Notes: generated from the sequence alone by a model not told the origin. A DNA stretch of 64,000 bases from Bacteriovorax stolpii (GCA_945883845.1 CAMCYI010000011.1:1-64000), one strand, 5' to 3'; positions 16,212 to 26,680 are shown, counted from the first letter of the stretch. Numbers and translations are program-made.

Positions 16212-18413
16212 ATGTTTGCTGAACGGATCGATTTTTCTCATGAAGCCGGACTCACCATAGATGAGCTCGTCAAGCGCGTCGAGGTGATGATCCCCGATAC
16301 TGATCTTGGTATTCTCCGTAAGTGCTATGAGTTCGCGGAGAAAATGCACCTTCCGCATAAGCGCTCAAGTGGCGAGCCGTATATCATTCACCCCCTCAAC
16401 GTCGCCGCTACACTCGTTAAATTGAAAATGGATCTCGACTCCATCATGGCCGGTCTTCTGCACGACACGGTGGAGGACTGCGACGTCTCTCCTGAAGAAA
16501 TTGCAAAATTATTCGGCCAGAATGTCGCCCAGATTGTTGTCGGCTGTACAAAAATCTCCAAGATCAAGTTCAAGACCAAAGAAGAATCTCAGGCGGAAAA
16601 CTTCCGTAAGATGGTGGTCGCGATGGCGCAGGATCTGCGCGTGATCATCGTGAAGCTCTCGGATCGCATGCACAACATGCGCACCCTTCAGTACATGACC
16701 AAAGAAAAGCAGATGGCGAAGGCGCAAGAGACCCTCGACATCTACGTACCCCTTGCTTCCCGCCTCGGTATCAACTCCGTGAAGGCCGATCTCGAAGACT
16801 TGTGTCTTCGCTACCTGCACCCGGATATCTACTACCGTCTCGCTGAAAAAATTGCGATGAAGAAGCGCGAGCGCGAGGCCTACATCGAAGAAACTCTGAA
16901 TCACGTTCAGGAAAAGATGCTCGAGTACTCGGTAACCGGTGAAGTCACCGGACGACCGAAGCATTTCTTCTCGATCTATAAAAAAATGCAACAGCGGGGA
17001 GTGGACTTCGAGCAGATCCAGGATCTCCTCGCATTCCGCATTCTCGTGAACAACATCACTGAGTGCTACAAGTGTCTCGGGATCATCCACTCCGCGTTCA
17101 CACCGGTGCCTGGACGATTCAAAGACTACATCGCCATTCCGAAGGTCAACAACTACCAGTCGCTCCACACGACCGTGATCGGCCCGAAAGCCGAGCGCAT
17201 CGAAATCCAGATTCGTACGTTTGAGATGCATGAAGTTGCTGAACGTGGTGTGGCCGCTCACTGGAAATACAAAGAGCGCAATAAGGCAGATGGCACTGGC
17301 AAACTCGCGTGGGTCGAAGAACTCATGGAGTTTAACCAGAACGTTTCGAGTTCATCCGAGTTCATGGACGTCGTTAAAAACGATCTGGACGTCGGTGGTG
17401 TGTTCATCTTTACTCCCACTGGTGACGTGAAAGAACTTCGCTATGGAGCGACCCCGCTCGATTTTGCGTACGCTGTTCACACTGAAGTCGGAAATAAAAC
17501 TGTCGGCGCGAAAGTGAACGGCAAGATGGTACCACTTAAGTATCGTCTCAAGTCCGGTGACACTGTCGAAATCCTCACCTCAAAAACTCAGACGCCTTCA
17601 AAAGACTGGCTGAAAATCTGTAAGACTTCACGTGCGATCACGAAGATCAAACAGTATCTGATGAAGATCGAGCGCGACGAGCACCGTGATAAAGGTGAAG
17701 CTGCCCTCGAGAAGGCCCTCAAGAAATTTGAGACCTCGATCAAGGCCCTCGAAAAGAAAAATGATTTCCGTCCACTCCTGGAAAAAAATCATTACAAGAC
17801 TCTCGAAGAAGTGTTCGTGAACATCGGTTCCGGCACGCTTCACATCAAAGACGTCCTCATTGATCTGCCATCTGTGAATTTCTCAGAAGCCGATGTGCTC
17901 GACTTCAAGGAAGAAGAAAAAGACACCGACAGCTACTACAAGAAAGTTCAAAGGACTGCGAAGAAGACGTCCGGCAACGATAACGCCGTCATCGTTGATG
18001 GCCTTGATGATATCCAGGTGAAGATGGGCCGCTGTTGTAATCCGATTCCGGGAGATCCGATCACTGGTCTCATTACTCGCGGTAGGGGCATTACAGTTCA
18101 CACAATCGGTTGTCAGCGAATTGCTGAGATCGAAAAAAACCGCCAGATCTTCGTAGAATGGAACAAGTATTACAGCTTCAGCCATCCGGTGAACATCAAG
18201 GTGACAACTCACGATAAGCCCGGAATTCTCTCGAAGATCTCCAAATCCATCAATACAGCGGGGATCAACATCCGCTCTGCCATCGCCAGATCCATGCCTG
18301 ACCAAAAAGGTAGTTTTATTTTCGAGATCGAAGTGAAGGATTACTCCGAACTTCTGAAGACCATCTCACTCATCGAGCAAATGGAAGAAGTCATCAGCGT
18401 GAACCGCGCCTAA
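16212..18413 (+). CDS. rsh: Bifunctional (p)ppGpp synthetase/hydrolase (RelA/SpoT homologue)
   Basis: The 733-residue protein has the full long-RSH layout. The HD hydrolase domain has HDTVED (His84, Asp85) and LSDRMHNMRTL; the synthetase domain has PGRFKDYIAIP and NNYQSLHTTVIG; the TGS domain starts near FTPTGDVKELRYGATPLDFAYAVH; and a C-terminal ACT domain covers about the last 75 residues. An intact HD motif and synthetase motif indicate that it both makes and degrades (p)ppGpp in response to starvation. Codon use here is richer in G/C-ending codons than in neighbours, as expected of a well-expressed gene. Last gene of the accA run. Confidence 0.95.
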   Translation: MFAERIDFSHEAGLTIDELVKRVEVMIPDTDLGILRKCYEFAEKMHLPHKRSSGEPYIIHPLNVAATLVKLKMDLDSIMAGLLHDTVEDCDVSPEEIAKLFGQNVAQIVVGCTKISKIKFKTKEESQAENFRKMVVAMAQDLRVIIVKLSDRMHNMRTLQYMTKEKQMAKAQETLDIYVPLASRLGINSVKADLEDLCLRYLHPDIYYRLAEKIAMKKREREAYIEETLNHVQEKMLEYSVTGEVTGRPKHFFSIYKKMQQRGVDFEQIQDLLAFRILVNNITECYKCLGIIHSAFTPVPGRFKDYIAIPKVNNYQSLHTTVIGPKAERIEIQIRTFEMHEVAERGVAAHWKYKERNKADGTGKLAWVEELMEFNQNVSSSSEFMDVVKNDLDVGGVFIFTPTGDVKELRYGATPLDFAYAVHTEVGNKTVGAKVNGKMVPLKYRLKSGDTVEILTSKTQTPSKDWLKICKTSRAITKIKQYLMKIERDEHRDKGEAALEKALKKFETSIKALEKKNDFRPLLEKNHYKTLEEVFVNIGSGTLHIKDVLIDLPSVNFSEADVLDFKEEEKDTDSYYKKVQRTAKKTSGNDNAVIVDGLDDIQVKMGRCCNPIPGDPITGLITRGRGITVHTIGCQRIAEIEKNRQIFVEWNKYYSFSHPVNIKVTTHDKPGILSKISKSINTAGINIRSAIARSMPDQKGSFIFEIEVKDYSELLKTISLIEQMEEVISVNRA

Positions 18414-18422
18414 GAGTTTATT

Positions 18423-18452
18423 TTGACATCCAAAACGCGCGAGCGTCATAAT
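18423..18452 (+). promoter_or_regulatory. Candidate sigma-70 promoter for a leaderless transcript
   Basis: A consensus -35 TTGACA (18423-18428) and -10 CATAAT (18447-18452) are separated by 18 bp. The predicted transcription start, 6-8 bp after the -10 box, falls on or next to the ATG at 18459 of the outer-membrane protein gene, and no ribosome site is present. The match is seen in the sequence; use as a promoter is inferred. Confidence 0.5.
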
Positions 18453-18458
18453 GAATGT

Positions 18459-19532
18459 ATGAATAAATTAATCTTCTTTTTCTGCCTCATTTCTCTCACT
18501 GCGTATGCACAGAATTCGAAAGTTCCAGATGCTGATGTTTCGTCGGAAACAGTGGATATCCCGGATATCGTCGATACGTTTCCGGAAGAATCAGTGACCA
18601 AAGAAGTCACCACTGCCCCTGTTAATGATGAAATGAAAGACGTTGAAGATGCTGTGGTAGATGCCAATGAAATTGAAGAAACATCGACTCCTGATGTTTC
18701 CATTCCTGCGACACCGGAAAAAATTGAGCCGGAAGTTACTGAGACAACATTGAGTGATTCGACCACTCCTGCGATAACAGCGGAAGTTGATGATAATGAT
18801 GATTTCAAGCCGTATAAAAGTCACTGGAATGCTGCGATTAATTTTGAAACAGTGAAATACCCAACGCCATTCATTTACAGTAACAAAAGTACTGTCACGA
18901 CGAAGAAAGCTAAATCATTTGATGAACCTGATTCAGAACTTTACGGTGGGAGAGTTGGCTTCGGTCGCGACTGGTACATTGGTAAAGGTCTTAACACGCG
19001 GTCTATGGTTGAAGTTTATTATCTCGGAAGTGCTTTCACGAAAGAGAGAACGGCAAATCCGGATGCCAACGCGAAAATTTCCACAACGAAAACAACGGGA
19101 AGTATGTACGGTGTCGATATTTCGCAAAGTATCGGTTTGATGTTTGATCTCAAGACAAAAAATCCTTTCATGGATGAGATGACCTACCTCGTGATCGAAC
19201 CTTTTGTTGAAGCTGGCATTGGTGCAGGCAGGGCAGTTAACCGTGTTAATTTCGAATATGATAAGTCGACGGGTGTAGATTCTTACCGTCACAGGATTTC
19301 GGATAATCTCGCAAGTGCCCGAATTGGCGCCGGCCTCATGATGACAGCCCAGACCGGATTTTATTTTATGATGAGGGCCACAATCAACCGATACGAAGTT
19401 CTGAACAGGGACCAGAGTGTGAATGCTAAGATCGATGGGAACGCAGTGGCCAAGGATAATTTGCCGACGTATTCGGACAAAATTGATAATGCGATGGTGA
19501 TGTATACCGTTGGTGGGGGATATAAGTTTTGA
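18459..19532 (+). CDS. Outer-membrane beta-barrel protein with acidic linker
   Basis: I start at ATG 18459 because it begins a good signal peptide (MNKLIFFFCLISLTAYA); a TTG 36 bp upstream would coincide with the -35 box. After the signal come ~100 residues rich in Glu, Asp, Thr, Val and Pro (low complexity, probably extended), then ~235 residues of alternating strands such as YGGRVGFGRDWYIG and SARIGAGLMMTAQTGFYFMMRA. It ends in GGGYKF, with the terminal aromatic residue that BAM recognises in barrels. No family was recognised. The stop overlaps the next lipoprotein gene by 4 bp. Confidence 0.7.
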   Translation: MNKLIFFFCLISLTAYAQNSKVPDADVSSETVDIPDIVDTFPEESVTKEVTTAPVNDEMKDVEDAVVDANEIEETSTPDVSIPATPEKIEPEVTETTLSDSTTPAITAEVDDNDDFKPYKSHWNAAINFETVKYPTPFIYSNKSTVTTKKAKSFDEPDSELYGGRVGFGRDWYIGKGLNTRSMVEVYYLGSAFTKERTANPDANAKISTTKTTGSMYGVDISQSIGLMFDLKTKNPFMDEMTYLVIEPFVEAGIGAGRAVNRVNFEYDKSTGVDSYRHRISDNLASARIGAGLMMTAQTGFYFMMRATINRYEVLNRDQSVNAKIDGNAVAKDNLPTYSDKIDNAMVMYTVGGGYKF

Positions 19533-20353
19533 AAACCAAATGTTCTTATTTTTTTATCTTCCTTTTGGCATTGTCTTGTAACTCAGTCGACAACGTTGGC
19601 TTCGATGGTTTGAGTGAAGACGACAAGGCTTACTACCGTCAGAAAGAAGAGAAACAGTGCCTATCTGACACTGCGAAAGAGTTCGAAGATTTTTCTGAAG
19701 ATTCTAATGAAGCTATGGCGAAGATGGAGAGGGAGCAATCTTATTCCTACAAACTAGCTTTGAAAAATACGACTACCACCAATGTATTGAAGGTCTGGAA
19801 AGTAACTGAGTCCACAGTATATTTTGTACATAAGTTAGGTGACGAAACTGACAACTATACGTTTATTAAAATCTCAGCATCGTCGAATTCTGCTCTCATA
19901 GACAATATCCGGACAGAGCTTTGCAAAAAACCTGATAACTATGAATTCACTAACAACAATCCTCCGACGATTAAGAAAACAGAGCTTCGCCCTAATACTT
20001 CAGACACAAGAATTAAAACGGTGACTCAGTTTTTATATAAATCGAATCTCCCTGCTTACTTTGCTACTTTTAACCAGATTGTTTCTACGAGAATCACTGA
20101 CTCGAGTGGCGATGATACTGATACTCCGTCGCCTAAAACTTATAAAACTGTCCCAACGACAGATAATGATGCTGGGTACGAGTATACTTCCTACACGGGT
20201 TATGAAAATGCAGGAGCAAGGTATTGTGTGGTCACAGTGCCGGTCCCTATTTCACTTCCCTATGAATTTGCTGTTGCGGATTGTTCCGATGATCCTACCG
20301 ATGGAAATGGTCCAGCTGCATGGCTTAACCCCGGTGATGACCTCAGGCTCTAG
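19529..20353 (+). CDS. Predicted lipoprotein of unknown function
   Basis: The 274-residue product uses a TTG start within the preceding stop (TTGA). Its N-terminus, MKTKCSYFFIFLLALSC, is a lipoprotein-type signal with Cys17 as the likely acylated residue, although Ala at -3 is not ideal. The remainder is polar, Asp/Thr/Asn-rich and has two late cysteines (RYCVVTV and ADCSDD). No domain was recognised. Translational coupling to the outer-membrane barrel gene suggests the two act together in the outer membrane. It converges with the YdcF gene by 4 bp. Confidence 0.6.
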   Translation: MKTKCSYFFIFLLALSCNSVDNVGFDGLSEDDKAYYRQKEEKQCLSDTAKEFEDFSEDSNEAMAKMEREQSYSYKLALKNTTTTNVLKVWKVTESTVYFVHKLGDETDNYTFIKISASSNSALIDNIRTELCKKPDNYEFTNNNPPTIKKTELRPNTSDTRIKTVTQFLYKSNLPAYFATFNQIVSTRITDSSGDDTDTPSPKTYKTVPTTDNDAGYEYTSYTGYENAGARYCVVTVPVPISLPYEFAVADCSDDPTDGNGPAAWLNPGDDLRL

Positions 20354-21030
20354 TTTTCCAAATCCTCAATCACGATATTCTCCCGCAGAATCTTCAGAAG
20401 AACGAAGGTGCGGGCAATCTTGAGAGACTCCTTCAGGAGCTTTCTGACGTCTTTCCACGAGCTATAGCTGTTGTTGACGGAGTCGAAGTAGAACTGCGGC
20501 TTAGAGCCGCTCATGAAGTGCGAGATGATGATTTTGATCCGCATGATGTGGTAGTCGCTGGAGATGATGAGCATCTTCTCTACGTTCGGATTGGACTTGA
20601 GAAACTCCACGGTCTCGCGGACGTTTTCAAAAGTATTTTTCGATTCATAATCGAGATCAACCTGAGCACCAATGGCCTTAACGGCTTCACCGGTCGCAGG
20701 GTCTGTTTGTTTTTCAATAAGAGTCTGGAATGAATTGGCAGCGTGTACTCCGGAAATGAGGAGCTTCGACGACGGATTCTTTTTGAGGAGATCGAGCGCG
20801 TAGGAAATGCGTCCCTTATCACCCGTGAAAACGGCAATGGCGTCAGGAGACTTCTGGTAGAAGACACCGGCAGCACGGCCTTTCTGCATCCGCGCGTAGA
20901 TCGGGATATAGGCAATGAACGAGGCCGTGACGGCCAATGAAAAGACAAACAGAAACGCCGCACTGATGAGAATGCGGCGAAACCGTGTTGTCTTAGATTC
21001 AAAAACGTATTTTCTTCCAATTCCAAACAT
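20350..21030 (-). CDS. YdcF/SanA-like (DUF218) membrane protein
   Basis: The 226-residue protein has one N-terminal membrane segment (about 19-40) and a DUF218 domain: AIAVFTGDKGRISYAL, SSKLLISGVH, then ESKNTFENVRETVEFLKSN and MLIISSDYHIMR. Proteins of this family (YdcF, SanA, ElyC) sit in the inner membrane with the domain outside and are linked to envelope or peptidoglycan integrity; their reaction is not known. It lies 2 bp downstream of ridA on the same strand. Confidence 0.82.
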   Translation of the reverse strand: MFGIGRKYVFESKTTRFRRILISAAFLFVFSLAVTASFIAYIPIYARMQKGRAAGVFYQKSPDAIAVFTGDKGRISYALDLLKKNPSSKLLISGVHAANSFQTLIEKQTDPATGEAVKAIGAQVDLDYESKNTFENVRETVEFLKSNPNVEKMLIISSDYHIMRIKIIISHFMSGSKPQFYFDSVNNSYSSWKDVRKLLKESLKIARTFVLLKILRENIVIEDLEN

Positions 21031-21032
21031 AT

Positions 21033-21416
21033 TTATTTCGCTGCGATGACCTCAACTTCAACCACGGCCCCCTTAGGGAGTGCTGCTACCTGAACAGTAG
21101 AGCGTGCCGGGAATGGAGCTGTGAAAAATTTGGTGTAGGCTTCGTTCACTTTGCCGAACTGGGCGAGGTCCGTCATGAAGACTGTCGTCTTGATGATGTT
21201 CGCACGAGTAAGGTCTTGTGACTGCAGAAGACCGTCGATGTTGTTCATCACGTTCTCGAGCTGGCCATCAAAGCCTGTGGCCATCTCACCAGTCTTGGCA
21301 TCAAGGCCAATCTGCCCTGAGAAGTAGTAAACGCCATTGTGGAAAACTCCTTGTGAGTATGTTCCGACAGCAGCTGGTGCTTTATCTGTAGCAATGATTT
21401 TCTTATCAAAAGACAT
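21033..21416 (-). CDS. ridA: RidA family reactive enamine/imine deaminase
   Basis: At 127 residues it has normal RidA length, with Tyr20 (TYSQG), Arg105 (FPARSTVQV) and Glu120 at the expected active-site places. RidA trimers hydrolyse 2-aminoacrylate and related imines formed by PLP enzymes, preventing damage. The gene has a clear GGAGATA ribosome site before ATG 21416, and lies 10 bp after maeB and 2 bp before the YdcF gene, suggesting one minus-strand transcript. Confidence 0.92.
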   Translation of the reverse strand: MSFDKKIIATDKAPAAVGTYSQGVFHNGVYYFSGQIGLDAKTGEMATGFDGQLENVMNNIDGLLQSQDLTRANIIKTTVFMTDLAQFGKVNEAYTKFFTAPFPARSTVQVAALPKGAVVEVEVIAAK

Positions 21417-21426
21417 GAGTATCTCC

Positions 21427-23748
21427 TTATTGCTTTTTGTGTTCCAGACGGTAAGCCTTGATCTCCTGAGAGATCAGGGCCGTGATGTGAGACATGTTCA
21501 CGATCTCATCGACTGTCGACGTGCGCTGAACGATGTTGATGGCGTGCTTGAGTGGCAAGAGGATCGGACCGATCGGTGTTGCCCCACCTAGCTGCGCAAG
21601 TAATTTGTAACTAATGTTCGCCGAATTGAGATCAGGGAAGATCAAAACGTCTGCAGCTTTATCGAGAGTCGTAAATTCGAAGAGAGTTTTCATGATCTCT
21701 GTATTCGTTGCAACATCTGCCTGCATTTCTCCATCAGCGATGAGATTGGTATCTTTCGTTTTTGCAATTTTGAGAGCGTCGGCCATCTTCTGAGCACTTT
21801 CATCACGATTCGATCCGAAGTTTGAGTACGACAGGAAAGCGACACGCGGTTCCTGCTTCATGACGTTTCTGTACAGCTGGGCCGCGGAGATCGCGATATC
21901 TGCAAGGTCACTCGCATCCGGATTGATCTGAACTGTACAGTCAGCAAGGAAGACGACTCGTGACTTAAACACGAGCATCATGATCCCGGCGACTTTCGCT
22001 CTGCCTGGATTATGGCCGATCACTTTCATGATCGGGCGGATACATTCAGGATAGTTCTGAGTGGCACCAGTGATCATCCCGTCTGCCATGCCATTTTTTA
22101 CCATCATACTGCCGAAGTAGTTTCCGCGTTTAATAATATCTTTGGCGAAGCTGTATGAAACACCTTTGCGTTGTCTTTGCGTGAAGTAATCCTGAGTGAA
22201 TTTTTCGTACCACTCAGAATCATCCGGAGTCACGATCTCAGTATCTTTGAGGCTTGAAAGAGAAAGTTCATCCATTTTTCTCTGGATATTTTTTTTCGAA
22301 CCTAAAAGAACCGGATGAATCAGACCTTCGTCTTTAAGAATAGAAACGGCTTTCAGAATGCGCGCGTTTGTTCCTTCAGTGAAAACAATTCTTGGTTTAT
22401 CTGAGCCCGGAAGACGCGAACGGATGTTTCTCATGATGTTTCCGGTCTGACCCAGTCTCTCCTGGAGCGACTTTGCGTAGGCATTCATGTCATTAATCTG
22501 AATTCTTGCGACACCGGAATCCATCGCTGCTTTCGCAACGGCTGGAGCCACGCGGGTGAGAACGCGTTTATCGAATGGCTTAGGAATGAGATAGTTTTTC
22601 CCGAAAGCAAAATTCTCGTTTCCGTAAGCGCGTTTCACGTCATCAGGAACATCTTCTTTCGCGAGACCAGCAAGGGCCATCGCCGCCGCTTTCTTCATTT
22701 GTTCATTAATCTTGCGGGCGCGGACATCAAGAGCACCCCGGAAGATGAAAGGGAAACCGAGAACGTTGTTCACCTGGTTTGGATAATCCGAACGCCCTGT
22801 GGCCATAATGGCGTCATCGCGGACTTCAGCTACTTCTTCCGGTGTAATTTCCGGATCAGGGTTGGCCATGGCGAAGATGATCGGATTTTTCGCCATGGAT
22901 TTAACCATGTCTTTTGAGACGAGACCTTTAGCAGAACAGCCGACGAAGGCATCAGCATTCACCATAGCGTCCGCAAGAGTTCGGCACTTCGTATCATTAG
23001 CAAACATATCTTTATACTTGTTCATTCCCTCAGTGCGCCCTTTGTAGATCACACCTTTTGAATCTGCCATGAGGACGTTTTCTTTTTTCACACCAAGCTC
23101 AAGGAAAAAGAGAGCAGTGGCAATCGCAGCTGCTCCGGCCCCGGAGACAACAACTTTTGCTTCGCTGAGTTTGCGGCCTGTGATTTCGCACGCATTGAGA
23201 AAGGCGGCTCCACCAATGATGGCAGTTCCATGTTGATCATCGTGAAATATAGGGATGTCACAGATTTCCTGGAGTCGTTTTTCGATTTCAAAACATTCCG
23301 GTGCCTTGATGTCCTCGAGATTGACCCCGCCGAATGTAGGCTCAAGAGCTTTAACAACAGCAACGACTTCTTCGACTGTACGCGAGCTGATCTCAATGTC
23401 GAATACGTCGATGTCAGCGAAGCGCTTGAAGAGAACACCTTTACCTTCCATCACTGGCTTACCAGCGAGAGGACCGATGTCGCCGAGACCAAGAACCGCG
23501 GTCCCGTTTGAAAGTACAGCTACAAGATTTCCCTTGGCAGTATATTTGTAAACATCATCAGGATTTTTCGCTATTTCGAGACAAGGAGCTGCTACACCCG
23601 GAGAGTAGGCAAGACTAAGGTCACGGGCGGTGAGGCATGGTTTAGTTGGGGTTACTTCGATTTTCCCTACGCGTCCTTGAGAATGATAATCAAGGGCCAG
23701 GCGATATTTTTCTTCAGCTGAAGTTGATTCAGTATTAGGTGTGGTCAC
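21427..23748 (-). CDS. maeB: NADP-dependent malic enzyme, MaeB type (malic + phosphotransacetylase domains)
   Basis: The 773-residue protein has an N-terminal malic enzyme part ([47 protein letters not shown]) and, from about residue 440, a phosphate acetyltransferase-like domain that in MaeB is regulatory and binds acetyl-CoA. It decarboxylates malate to pyruvate, making NADPH. The GTG start at 23748 has an AAAGGATC site at suitable distance. It is the first gene of maeB-ridA-ydcF on the minus strand. Confidence 0.95.
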   Translation of the reverse strand: MTTPNTESTSAEEKYRLALDYHSQGRVGKIEVTPTKPCLTARDLSLAYSPGVAAPCLEIAKNPDDVYKYTAKGNLVAVLSNGTAVLGLGDIGPLAGKPVMEGKGVLFKRFADIDVFDIEISSRTVEEVVAVVKALEPTFGGVNLEDIKAPECFEIEKRLQEICDIPIFHDDQHGTAIIGGAAFLNACEITGRKLSEAKVVVSGAGAAAIATALFFLELGVKKENVLMADSKGVIYKGRTEGMNKYKDMFANDTKCRTLADAMVNADAFVGCSAKGLVSKDMVKSMAKNPIIFAMANPDPEITPEEVAEVRDDAIMATGRSDYPNQVNNVLGFPFIFRGALDVRARKINEQMKKAAAMALAGLAKEDVPDDVKRAYGNENFAFGKNYLIPKPFDKRVLTRVAPAVAKAAMDSGVARIQINDMNAYAKSLQERLGQTGNIMRNIRSRLPGSDKPRIVFTEGTNARILKAVSILKDEGLIHPVLLGSKKNIQRKMDELSLSSLKDTEIVTPDDSEWYEKFTQDYFTQRQRKGVSYSFAKDIIKRGNYFGSMMVKNGMADGMITGATQNYPECIRPIMKVIGHNPGRAKVAGIMMLVFKSRVVFLADCTVQINPDASDLADIAISAAQLYRNVMKQEPRVAFLSYSNFGSNRDESAQKMADALKIAKTKDTNLIADGEMQADVATNTEIMKTLFEFTTLDKAADVLIFPDLNSANISYKLLAQLGGATPIGPILLPLKHAINIVQRTSTVDEIVNMSHITALISQEIKAYRLEHKKQ

Positions 23749-23951
23749 AAGCGATCCTTTTGTGAGGGGAAACGAAGGCTATTTTTATGACAAGAAGATA
23801 GCACCGATGAAAGGAAAAAACACCTTGAATGCAGAGAGACATTCGTGAGAAATCGAGCTTTTTAGATTGAAATAAGTGTGCGTCGTAAATTGTATGATTC
23901 AGCTCAACAAATGTTTCACGAGGCATACCTTTTAGTTTATCCTCTAAGCCT

Positions 23952-24845
23952 ATGAGATATGTTTTGATTTTTGCACTTGTTATTGCTGTCGCCAAGATCG
24001 ACACACTTTTCGATTTATACCGTAAGGCGAGTTCGCAGGTGTCAAAGCAGAAAAAAAAAATGGATGAGCCGGCTTCAACGACCACGATTAAAGCCGAAAA
24101 CGACACTGTTTCTTATGATAAAGATCCGTCTCTTAAGGTGAATCCACACGATCGTGTCATAGCCTTGATGGAAAGTTTTAAACTCAATCCGGAACCAGAA
24201 GTTCGTGCGAAAATAATGGAAGACATCAAGGTCGTCCCTAAACTTCTCATGCCCACTTTAGACCTTGCTCTTGAAACAGTTATTTATAGCTGGCGCGATC
24301 TCATCCAGGAAAATCATCCGGAAACAATTAATTTCATGATGGATCTTGAAAATCTTCTGACGGGAGAAAATCTTGATGTTATCAGAAGAAATTTTGTTTT
24401 TCTTCTCGATAGAAATGCTGAGGCTTTCGTGACGAGGTATTCAAAGTCCCGTGATGTCAGTTGTAAAGCAGGAGCTCTTTTCGGTGAGCCTGTACCTGAA
24501 GAAGAAAAAATAAATGAATTCCGTGTTCGTGAAACCTCCCTTCAGACCGTTCTTCTTAAAGAGACACTGGATCCTGCGGTGAAAACATTTACAGCAATTT
24601 GTTTGAATGTTGTGAAGACCCAGATTCTCACTATACAGGCAGCTTCTCCTCAGAGTGGCACTCAGTTTGTTCCTGGAGAAAATCAGCTCGTACCGCCGCC
24701 TGCCCCTTCAGTGCAAGGGATTCCTTCCGCTGGTCCGGCCGCTCCGGTTGTATCTCCTGCGCCAGCGCCTACATCGGGAACTGTTCCACCTGCCACGCCT
24801 GGAACAAATTTCATCCCGGTTAATTCACCACCGACTTCACCATGA
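23952..24845 (+). CDS. Membrane-anchored protein of unknown function with Pro-rich tail
   Basis: The 297-residue protein starts with a short hydrophobic segment (MRYVLIFALVIAVAKI) that may be a signal or an anchor, followed by a Lys-rich stretch. A helical middle (about 60-225) contains three cysteines. The last ~75 residues are Pro/Ala/Gly/Ser-rich (VVSPAPAPTSGTVPPATPG), probably an extended wall-spanning or linker region. No family was recognised. Its stop overlaps the ABC-F start by 4 bp (ATGA), but a functional link is not evident. Confidence 0.6.
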   Translation: MRYVLIFALVIAVAKIDTLFDLYRKASSQVSKQKKKMDEPASTTTIKAENDTVSYDKDPSLKVNPHDRVIALMESFKLNPEPEVRAKIMEDIKVVPKLLMPTLDLALETVIYSWRDLIQENHPETINFMMDLENLLTGENLDVIRRNFVFLLDRNAEAFVTRYSKSRDVSCKAGALFGEPVPEEEKINEFRVRETSLQTVLLKETLDPAVKTFTAICLNVVKTQILTIQAASPQSGTQFVPGENQLVPPPAPSVQGIPSAGPAAPVVSPAPAPTSGTVPPATPGTNFIPVNSPPTSP

Positions 24846-26680
24846 TTCAGCTGACCAAACTTTCCAAGGGCTATGGCACTCAGGTACTTTTTGAAGACAT
24901 AACAGTCACTCTCGGCCGAGGTGAACGGATCGGTTTCGTCGGGAGAAACGGCTCAGGGAAATCGACTCTTTTCAAGTTACTTCTTGGTGAAGAATCAGCG
25001 GACTCTGGTGATATTATTTTTCCGAAGAATTATAAAATCGGAACTCTCAAACAACATCTTCACTTCACCGAAAAAGATATTCTTAGCGAATGCGCTCTGG
25101 CCTTGCAACCTGAAGAGGCTGAGTACGGTATTTATAAAGTGGAGAAAATGCTTCACGGTCTTGGCTTCCGGACTTCGGATTTCGAGCGGGCACCATCGGA
25201 TTTTTCCGGCGGCTATCAGATCCGTCTGAATCTTGCGAAAGTACTTTTGTCTGAACCTGACTGTCTTCTCCTCGATGAGCCTACCAACTATCTTGATATT
25301 GTCAGTATGCGCTGGCTCTCGCGTTTCCTGCGCGAGTTTCGCGGAGAAATGATTCTCATCACCCACGACCGCGGTTTCATGGATGAGGTCACGACTCATA
25401 CGATGGGTCTCTGGCGGCAAAAACTGATGAAGTCGAAGGGAAGCTCGGAAAAATATTTCGAGCAGATTCTTCTTGAGGAAGAAATCTACGAGAAAACCCG
25501 GCAAAACACGGAACGAAAACGTAAAGACCTTGAAGAGTTTGTTGCCCGGTTCAAGGCCAAGGCGAGTAAGGCCGCTCAGGCGCAATCACGCAAGAAACTT
25601 CTTGAGAAGCTTCCCGACATGGAAGCACTGGCACTCATGACTTCTCTTGAGTTCGAGTTCAACCATAAAGAATGTCCCGGAAAAGTTCTGCTCGAGGCAA
25701 AAGACGTATCCTTTGGTTTTGGCGAAAGTAATCTGATCTCGAATCTTTCTTTTCCGATTCTAAAGGGCGACAAAATCGCCATCATCGGAAAAAATGGCAA
25801 AGGAAAATCCACACTACTCAACGTCCTTGCAGGCGAACTCACACCAAAGCAGGGTGATATCAATCGCAACGTGAATCTCCTGATCGGACACTTCGGGCAA
25901 ACCAACATTAATAGACTCAGCCTGGAGATGACGATAGAAGAAGAGATCGGCTCCGTCGATGCGTCCTTAACAATGACGAGAGTGCGGTCGATCTGTGGAA
26001 CGATGATGTTTCCCGGTGATCTTGCGAAGAAAAAAATAAAAGTTCTCTCCGGCGGAGAGCGCTCGCGGGTTCTCCTCGGAAAGATGCTGGCGAAACCAAC
26101 CAATCTTCTTCTGCTCGATGAGCCGACCAATCACCTTGATCAGGAGTCTGTTGAATCCCTTACGATGGAACTTCAGAACTATCCGGGTGCCGTTGTCATC
26201 GTCACCCACTCTGAAGGCATGCTTCGTGAAATCGCGACATCCCTTATCGTTTTCCATCAGGGTAAAGTAGAGTTCCTGCGCGAGAATTATGATGGATTCC
26301 TGAAAAAAATCGGCTGGGAAGAAGAAGAGAACGAAGAGGAGGAAGTTAAGGTTACACCGAAACTTTCACGCCAGGATGCCAAGAGACTTCGTTCTGAGTT
26401 CATCATTGAAAGAGGAAGAGAGATTTCTCCATTTAAGAAAAAAATGGAAAAACTTGAGTCCGATATCATGAAACTTGAAGTGGAGCAGGCGTTGATTGAA
26501 AAAGAAATGATCGATCTTGCTGCCAGTGGTGATTCAAAAAAAATCCAGGAAAGAAGTCAGCGTCTGGGAGTCGTTAAAAAAACGGTGGATGATTCATTCG
26601 AAGAACTGACCGCTACTACACTGACTCATGATGAAATTTACAATCGCTATGAATCGAAACTTACAGGTCTGGAATCTTAG
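24842..26680 (+). CDS. ABC-F family ATPase
   Basis: The 612-residue protein has two ABC domains and no membrane segments. The first has GRNGSGKST, signature FSGGYQIRLN and Walker B LLLDEPTNYLD; the second has GKNGKGKST, LSGGERSRVL and LLLDEPTNHLD. The inter-domain linker is Lys/Arg-rich and helical (about 190-260), and the C-terminus is a Glu/Lys coiled coil (about 510-610), as in Uup-type proteins. ABC-F proteins act on the ribosome E site or in DNA transposition control (Uup); which applies here cannot be told. Its 3' end overlaps the convergent gene by 20 bp. Confidence 0.92.
   Translation: MIQLTKLSKGYGTQVLFEDITVTLGRGERIGFVGRNGSGKSTLFKLLLGEESADSGDIIFPKNYKIGTLKQHLHFTEKDILSECALALQPEEAEYGIYKVEKMLHGLGFRTSDFERAPSDFSGGYQIRLNLAKVLLSEPDCLLLDEPTNYLDIVSMRWLSRFLREFRGEMILITHDRGFMDEVTTHTMGLWRQKLMKSKGSSEKYFEQILLEEEIYEKTRQNTERKRKDLEEFVARFKAKASKAAQAQSRKKLLEKLPDMEALALMTSLEFEFNHKECPGKVLLEAKDVSFGFGESNLISNLSFPILKGDKIAIIGKNGKGKSTLLNVLAGELTPKQGDINRNVNLLIGHFGQTNINRLSLEMTIEEEIGSVDASLTMTRVRSICGTMMFPGDLAKKKIKVLSGGERSRVLLGKMLAKPTNLLLLDEPTNHLDQESVESLTMELQNYPGAVVIVTHSEGMLREIATSLIVFHQGKVEFLRENYDGFLKKIGWEEEENEEEEVKVTPKLSRQDAKRLRSEFIIERGREISPFKKKMEKLESDIMKLEVEQALIEKEMIDLAASGDSKKIQERSQRLGVVKKTVDDSFEELTATTLTHDEIYNRYESKLTGLES

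Noticed and set aside
16509..17261. 250-codon minus-strand open frame inside rsh
   Set aside because: Antisense to a clear rsh domain; the G/C-rich third positions of rsh explain the open frame and the translation has no signal or motif.
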